This document shows positions 60,586-64,000 of a stretch of 64,000 nucleotides of DNA, one piece after another. Under the pieces are notes generated by a model. It saw nothing but the letters and a program-made list of their open reading frames with translations, ran no database searches and was not told where the DNA came from. Source of the stretch: Hymenobacter aquaticus (GTDB lineage: Bacteria; Bacteroidota; Bacteroidia; Cytophagales; Hymenobacteraceae). Each line of letters begins with the position of its first letter. Positions within the stretch are counted from its first letter, which is position 1. The DNA is taken from NCBI RefSeq assembly GCF_004765605.1, contig NZ_SRLC01000001.1, positions 2,356,001-2,420,000 of the forward strand, read 5' to 3'. The position numbers were made by a program, and so were the translations under genes.

Positions 60586-61365
60586 ATGAGTACCACCGAT
60601 ACCCTTTCCGCCGGCAAAGTCCAGGTAACCACCGACGCCCACGGCATCAGTACCGTTTCCTTTTTCCACCCCAGCCACAACTCCCTGCCCGGCGCCCTGC
60701 TCACCCAGCTGGCCAACACCATTACCGCCACGGGCCAGGACCCAAACACGAAAGTCATCATCCTGCGCAGTGAAGGCGAAAAAACCTTCTGCGCCGGCGC
60801 CAGCTTCGACGAGCTGATGGCCATCCAAGACGAAGCCCAGGGCCTGGAGTTTTTCTCCGGCTTCGCCAAAGTCATCAACGCCTGCCGCACCTGCCCCAAA
60901 ATCATCATCGGCCGGGTGCAGGGCAAGGCCATCGGCGGCGGCGTGGGCGTGGCCGCGGCTACCGACTACTGCTTTGCCACCGCGCAGGCGTCGGTCAAGC
61001 TCAGCGAGCTGGTCGTGGGCATCGGCCCCTTCGTGGTGGGCCCGGCCGTGGAGCGCAAGATTGGTCAATCGGCCTACGCCCAACTGGCCCTGGACGCCGG
61101 CGAGTTCCGCTCGGCTGAGTGGGCGCGCGACTGGGGCCTCTACGCCGAAGTGCTGCCCACCGCCGCCGAGCTGGACCAGGCCGTGCAAACCTTTGCCGAA
61201 AAGCTGGCCCGCTACAACCCCGAAGCCCTCACCGACCTGAAAAAGGTGTTCTGGCAGGGCACCGAGCACTGGGATACCCTGCTGGTGCAGCGCGCCGCCA
61301 TCAGTGGCCGGCTGGTGCTGTCCGACTTCACCCGCGCGGCCATCAGCCAGTTTAAGAGCCGGTAA
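60586..61365 (+). CDS. Enoyl-CoA hydratase/isomerase of the paa pathway (PaaF/PaaG type)
   Basis: 259-aa crotonase-fold enzyme, last gene of the cluster. Oxyanion-hole segments are FCAGASFDEL and GKAIGGGVGVAAATDY. Of the two catalytic Glu of classic enoyl-CoA hydratases, the first position (after GGG) is Gly-Val here, while the second is kept in KLSELVVGIGP. The pathway needs both an isomerase (PaaG) and a hydratase (PaaF), but only one crotonase is present. I cannot decide between the two roles. Confidence 0.85.
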   Translation: MSTTDTLSAGKVQVTTDAHGISTVSFFHPSHNSLPGALLTQLANTITATGQDPNTKVIILRSEGEKTFCAGASFDELMAIQDEAQGLEFFSGFAKVINACRTCPKIIIGRVQGKAIGGGVGVAAATDYCFATAQASVKLSELVVGIGPFVVGPAVERKIGQSAYAQLALDAGEFRSAEWARDWGLYAEVLPTAAELDQAVQTFAEKLARYNPEALTDLKKVFWQGTEHWDTLLVQRAAISGRLVLSDFTRAAISQFKSR

Positions 61366-61383
61366 ACCACTGCCGCCCTACCC

Positions 61384-61431
61384 GCAGACAGCGCGGCCCC
61401 GTTTCCGAGCCAGGAAGCGGGGCCGCTGTCC
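61384..61431 (+). terminator. Probable terminator of the paa cluster
   Basis: Imperfect hairpin GACAGCG-CGGCCCCG-TTTCC / GGAAGCGGGGCCGCTGTC, starting 19 bases after the crotonase stop. It lacks a clear T-tract. The rest of 61432-61606 holds only the promoter before the lanthipeptide genes. Confidence 0.5.
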
Positions 61432-61501
61432 GCTCAGCACTCTGATAGTAGCCAACAGATGATGGGCGCGCGCAAATTTCAGCGGCACCTTTACACCCGT
61501 G

Positions 61502-61531
61502 TTGGCTATGCTGAAAACTTAGATATATTTA
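61502..61531 (+). promoter_or_regulatory. Putative promoter of the lanthipeptide precursor genes
   Basis: TTG at 61502-61504, 19 bases, TATATTTA at 61524-61531 (one mismatch to TAnnTTTG). The spacing equals that of the promoter at 27319. It leaves a leader of about 70 bases before the first ATG. Confidence 0.55.
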
Positions 61532-61606
61532 GGCCAAGCTATGAGCACTTGGTTGTAGCCAAGTGTAGATCAATGCTCATTCATCAATTCCATTACCATT
61601 TACCTC

Positions 61607-61789
61607 ATGAAAAAGAAGCAGCTTGACCGCAAACTATCCTTAAACAAGCAGACCCTGAGCGAGCTGGACGCCAAAGCTATGGGCAACATCAAAGGGGGCC
61701 TGGCCCTCAAAACAGAAACTTCTGATATCTCTGCTCCCTGCTCGAACGGCTGCGAAAGTGAGCCCTACCGGACCTGCAACTGCGTGTAA
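61607..61789 (+). CDS. Class I lanthipeptide-type precursor 1
   Basis: 60 aa. The leader MKKKQLDRKLSLNKQTLSEL plus DAKAMGNIKGG (1-31) matches the Bacteroidota lanthipeptide leader pattern (Lys-rich start, LNKQT, double-Gly end). The core (32-60) has Cys at 45, 49, 57 and 59 and Ser/Thr at 36, 38, 42, 46, 51 and 56, so up to four (methyl)lanthionine rings are possible. Cleavage after GG by a C39-type peptidase/exporter is expected. Modification enzymes are not in the window. Function of the product is unknown; pinensins from Chitinophaga show that this phylum makes bioactive lanthipeptides. Confidence 0.8.
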   Translation: MKKKQLDRKLSLNKQTLSELDAKAMGNIKGGLALKTETSDISAPCSNGCESEPYRTCNCV

Positions 61790-61813
61790 ACCGCTCTGCT
61801 TTAACGCTGACCC

Positions 61814-61984
61814 ATGAAAAAGAAGCAGCTCAACCGCAAATTATCCTTAAACAAGCAGACCCTGAGCGAGCTGGATGCCAAAGGCATGAGCCAGATCAAA
61901 GGTGGCTTGGCCGTCAAAACAGAAACGGAGACGTGTTCCTGTAGCTGCGAAAGCGCGTGTCACCGGACCTGCGATTGTGTATAA
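61814..61984 (+). CDS. Class I lanthipeptide-type precursor 2
   Basis: 56 aa. The leader is nearly identical to that of precursor 1, also at the DNA level, whereas the core differs: LAVKTETETC then SCSCESACHRTCDCV. Six Cys (41, 43, 45, 49, 53, 55) and six Ser/Thr (36, 38, 40, 42, 44, 47, 52 include seven candidates) are packed into 25 residues. Both cores share the ends (L-A-x-K-T-E-T and R-T-C-x-C-V). 24 bases separate it from gene 1. Recent duplication with a diversified core is the simplest reading. Confidence 0.78.
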   Translation: MKKKQLNRKLSLNKQTLSELDAKGMSQIKGGLAVKTETETCSCSCESACHRTCDCV

Positions 61985-62073
61985 GTCACCTTGCTACTGC
62001 ATCAGTATTTCCGTGCTGATTTAGCAGAGCATACAGCGGTTTAATTACCTACCATACTAGTACCCTTTATTGC

Positions 62074-62253
62074 ATGAAAAAGAAAAAGCTTGATCGAAAA
62101 TTGTCGCTTAACAAACAAACCGTCAGTGTGCTTGGCACCGGTGCCATGCGTAGCATCAAGGGCGGGGTGATAGTAGCAACCGAACCGACCCTGACTGTCA
62201 ACCCTACCGTCACCGAAATAACGGCAGCGGGTTGTCCTCCTACCAACTACTAA
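62074..62253 (+). CDS. Class I lanthipeptide-type precursor 3
   Basis: 59 aa. The leader MKKKKLDRKLSLNKQTVSVL then GTGAMRSIKGG keeps the pattern, but the core is quite unlike the first two: Val/Thr-rich (VIVATEPTLTVNPTVTEI) with a single Cys at 54 near the end (AAGCPPTNY). At most one lanthionine ring could form; dehydrated Thr residues or a different modification are alternatives. It lies 89 bases after gene 2 and before a strong terminator. Confidence 0.72.
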   Translation: MKKKKLDRKLSLNKQTVSVLGTGAMRSIKGGVIVATEPTLTVNPTVTEITAAGCPPTNY

Positions 62254-62306
62254 CTACCAAGGTGCCGTATCAGCCTGGTAGTTACGCTTAACCACCAGGA
62301 TTGATA

Positions 62307-62369
62307 CTTCCACGGCAAAAAAAGAGGGGAACCACTGATGGTGGTTCCCCTCTTTTTTTGCCGTGGAAG
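62307..62369. terminator. Very strong bidirectional terminator
   Basis: Perfect 29-bp stem (62307-62335 and 62341-62369) with the loop TGATG. The stem contains seven A's on one side and seven T's on the other, so it works in both directions: for the precursor genes and for the convergent S41 gene. Confidence 0.93.
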
Positions 62370-62436
62370 CCGACAGCTTGCCCGGGGGGCTTATGCATTA
62401 TTTTTTATCCGGCCGCGTACGCCTGCCAGCCCTTGG

Positions 62437-64000
62437 TTAGTGGCTGCGGGGCGGGGGCTGCCGCCGAATGATTTCCACGGCTTGGTCGCGTAGCTCGTCG
62501 CGGCCGGCCCGGATGCCGGCCGGGGTCGGGCGCAACAGCACGTCGGGCACGATGCCTACGCGCTGGGTTTCGCGCCCATCCGGATAATACACGCCCGTTC
62601 CCGACACGGCAGTGGTCAGGCCGCCCGGCAACACAATCCGGGTGACGTCGCCATCGGCCCCGGCCGTGGGGCTGCCCACGATGAGGCAGCGGGGAGTGGC
62701 CCGCAACGCCATAGCCGTAAACTCGGCCAGGCTCATGCTCGTCTCATTGACCAGCACGACGAGTTGGCCGGTGTAAGGAGCGGCAGTGCCCGGCTCAAGC
62801 AACAGCGAATCGGCAGGAACAGCCAGAAAACGGCCCGGATAGCTAGGGTCGAATCGGGCAAGGGACACGAATGGAGCAGGTTTGGGCAGGAAGTAACCGG
62901 CCAGCTGATAGGGCAGAAACTCCCGGGGATAATTACGCAGATCGACCACAATGCCACTGGTCCGACGAAACGCCTGCATCACCAAGGGCAACTTTTCCTT
63001 CGTCAGCCGGGCCATGTCGATATACCCCACCCCCGGCGCCAGAAAACGGTACATACTGTCAGCAACGACCGGGCGCACGGGTGGCAGGGCACTGTATTTG
63101 AGCCGGGGCACCTCGACGGTCAGCGCTTTATCGTGGCGGAGCAAGCGCATGGTGACCTGCTCAGTGGTGCCAAACAGCAGCTCGCGGGCGATAGTCTGCA
63201 ACTGGGCCGCCCGGTTTGAGCCAGGCGTCTGCGGCAGGCGTTGCCGGACGAGGTCGGCTACCGCCGTGCCATCCACATGCGTGATAACATCTCCGGGCTC
63301 CAGCGGAATCGGGGGCACCAGGCCATCGTGGCGCACGCGCAGCACCACGGCCTGCTCGTCGATAAACTGCAAGGCGGCAGTTACAATATATTCGCCGGTG
63401 GCGGCTTCCAGTACCGCATCAGAGCGGAGGGTAGCGTGGCCATCGTGCAGGCGGGCCGCCAGCGCCAGCACGGTGCGGCGGTAAGCAAGCGGGGTAGCCG
63501 CGCCGGCAAAAAGAGGCACAAACTCCGTCAGCACCCCCGGCCATTCCTCCCCAATAGCATACGTATAAGGGTAAAAGTAGTGGATCATGTTCCAGTAGCG
63601 GCATACTGCCAGCACCCGCAGCGCCGGGCTGGGCAGCGCCGGACTGGCGTAAGCCTCTTCGTGCGGAAAGGCCGGACTTGCCCCATTACCCGGGGCCACA
63701 TAGTAGGGAGTTCCCTGATAGCGGTTGGCCTGAAGGTAAGCCAACTGCCGGCGCAACGGGGCACTGAAGCGTTGCGCATCCGCCATCCAACGCAAGTCGG
63801 GCGGGCGAACTACCGGGCTTGGTGGCCGTGTCTGGCAGACCGCGCAGGCCGCCACCGGGCCCAGGTCGGCCAGCCAGCGCGCCAGCAAACGGCTACGGGC
63901 TGCTACCGTCCGGCAGGCCAGAGCTGGCGGCAGCAGGCGGAGCAGCTCGGCATCCCAATTGCGCTGGCCGGCGGCTACGGCCGGATGGTAATATTTCAAA
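62437..64000 (-). CDS. S41 family peptidase, 5' end beyond the window
   Basis: About 520 residues of the C-terminal part; the frame is open to the window edge and begins in the middle of a typical KYYHPAVAAGQRNWDAELL segment, so the true start is outside. An insert with CAVC may bind metal. A PDZ-like region (LEPGDVITHVDGTAVADLV) is followed by the tail-specific protease domain: GIVVDLRNYPREF, the catalytic Ser in VNETSMSLAEF and the Lys/acid region GSPTAGADGDVTRIVLPGG. Probably a periplasmic or exported C-terminal-processing protease. It may have no link with the lanthipeptide genes. Confidence 0.88.
   Translation of the reverse strand, partial: LKYYHPAVAAGQRNWDAELLRLLPPALACRTVAARSRLLARWLADLGPVAACAVCQTRPPSPVVRPPDLRWMADAQRFSAPLRRQLAYLQANRYQGTPYYVAPGNGASPAFPHEEAYASPALPSPALRVLAVCRYWNMIHYFYPYTYAIGEEWPGVLTEFVPLFAGAATPLAYRRTVLALAARLHDGHATLRSDAVLEAATGEYIVTAALQFIDEQAVVLRVRHDGLVPPIPLEPGDVITHVDGTAVADLVRQRLPQTPGSNRAAQLQTIARELLFGTTEQVTMRLLRHDKALTVEVPRLKYSALPPVRPVVADSMYRFLAPGVGYIDMARLTKEKLPLVMQAFRRTSGIVVDLRNYPREFLPYQLAGYFLPKPAPFVSLARFDPSYPGRFLAVPADSLLLEPGTAAPYTGQLVVLVNETSMSLAEFTAMALRATPRCLIVGSPTAGADGDVTRIVLPGGLTTAVSGTGVYYPDGRETQRVGIVPDVLLRPTPAGIRAGRDELRDQAVEIIRRQPPPRSH

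Noticed and set aside
61607..61984. Metallothionein-like or Cys-rich toxin peptides
   Set aside because: The conserved LNKQT...IKGG leader and double-Gly site fit lanthipeptide precursors better.

Overview
The window looks like chromosome from a GC-rich member of the Bacteroidota, most likely Hymenobacter or a close relative in the Cytophagales. This is inferred from gene families and promoter style, not from a marker gene. The evidence is Bacteroidota-type proteins (PIG-L deacetylase with a long C-terminal part, M13 and S41 peptidases, YitT paralogs, Bacteroidota-type lanthipeptide leaders), few Shine-Dalgarno sites, several promoters of the form TTG-N19..21-TAnnTTT, and very many intergenic repeats. 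I saw no rRNA, tRNA, CRISPR array, transposase or phage gene.

0-27 kb is mixed housekeeping and envelope content: an SSS symporter with a tiny membrane protein overlapping its start, PAP2 phosphatase, PIG-L deacetylase, S8 protease, YitT, MOSC, DUF547, DUF2461, a deoxynucleoside kinase, GNAT, a CDGSH protein, an acyl-CoA-binding protein, an amidohydrolase, a CinA-type amidase, a kinase-like unknown, an S1/P1-PLC-like zinc hydrolase, cyclophilin, M13 protease, and xseA-xseB. The gaps hold striking repeats: two unrelated 21-bp tandem arrays, two opposing 50-bp arrays, a 44-bp array, and paired REP-like palindromes.

27.4-31.4 kb is the most unusual signalling locus. Three paralogous seven-helix membrane proteins of no family I recognise run directly into a short NarL-type histidine kinase and a receiver-only response regulator, with stop/start overlaps at the last junctions. 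31.5-45 kb carries a TTG-started secreted protein, an alkyltransferase-like protein, an RND efflux system (adaptor, permease, TolC), two more members of a small paralog family, a second zinc-PLC-like protein, a MaoC hydratase and an OmpR/EnvZ-type two-component pair. 45-48.2 kb holds a cation/proton antiporter and a second YitT.

48.4-61.4 kb is a phenylacetate catabolic cluster: paaK, a TetR regulator, paaE, paaABCD, paaH, paaI, paaJ, paaY, paaZ and one crotonase. Two palindromes, before paaK and before paaA, share one sequence that resembles the PaaR operator known from other bacteria. Nearly every junction where two paa genes do not overlap contains a hairpin-forming repeat, of several families.

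61.5-62.3 kb holds three tandem class I lanthipeptide-type precursors with no modification enzyme in view, closed by a very strong terminator. A convergent S41 peptidase gene runs off the right edge.
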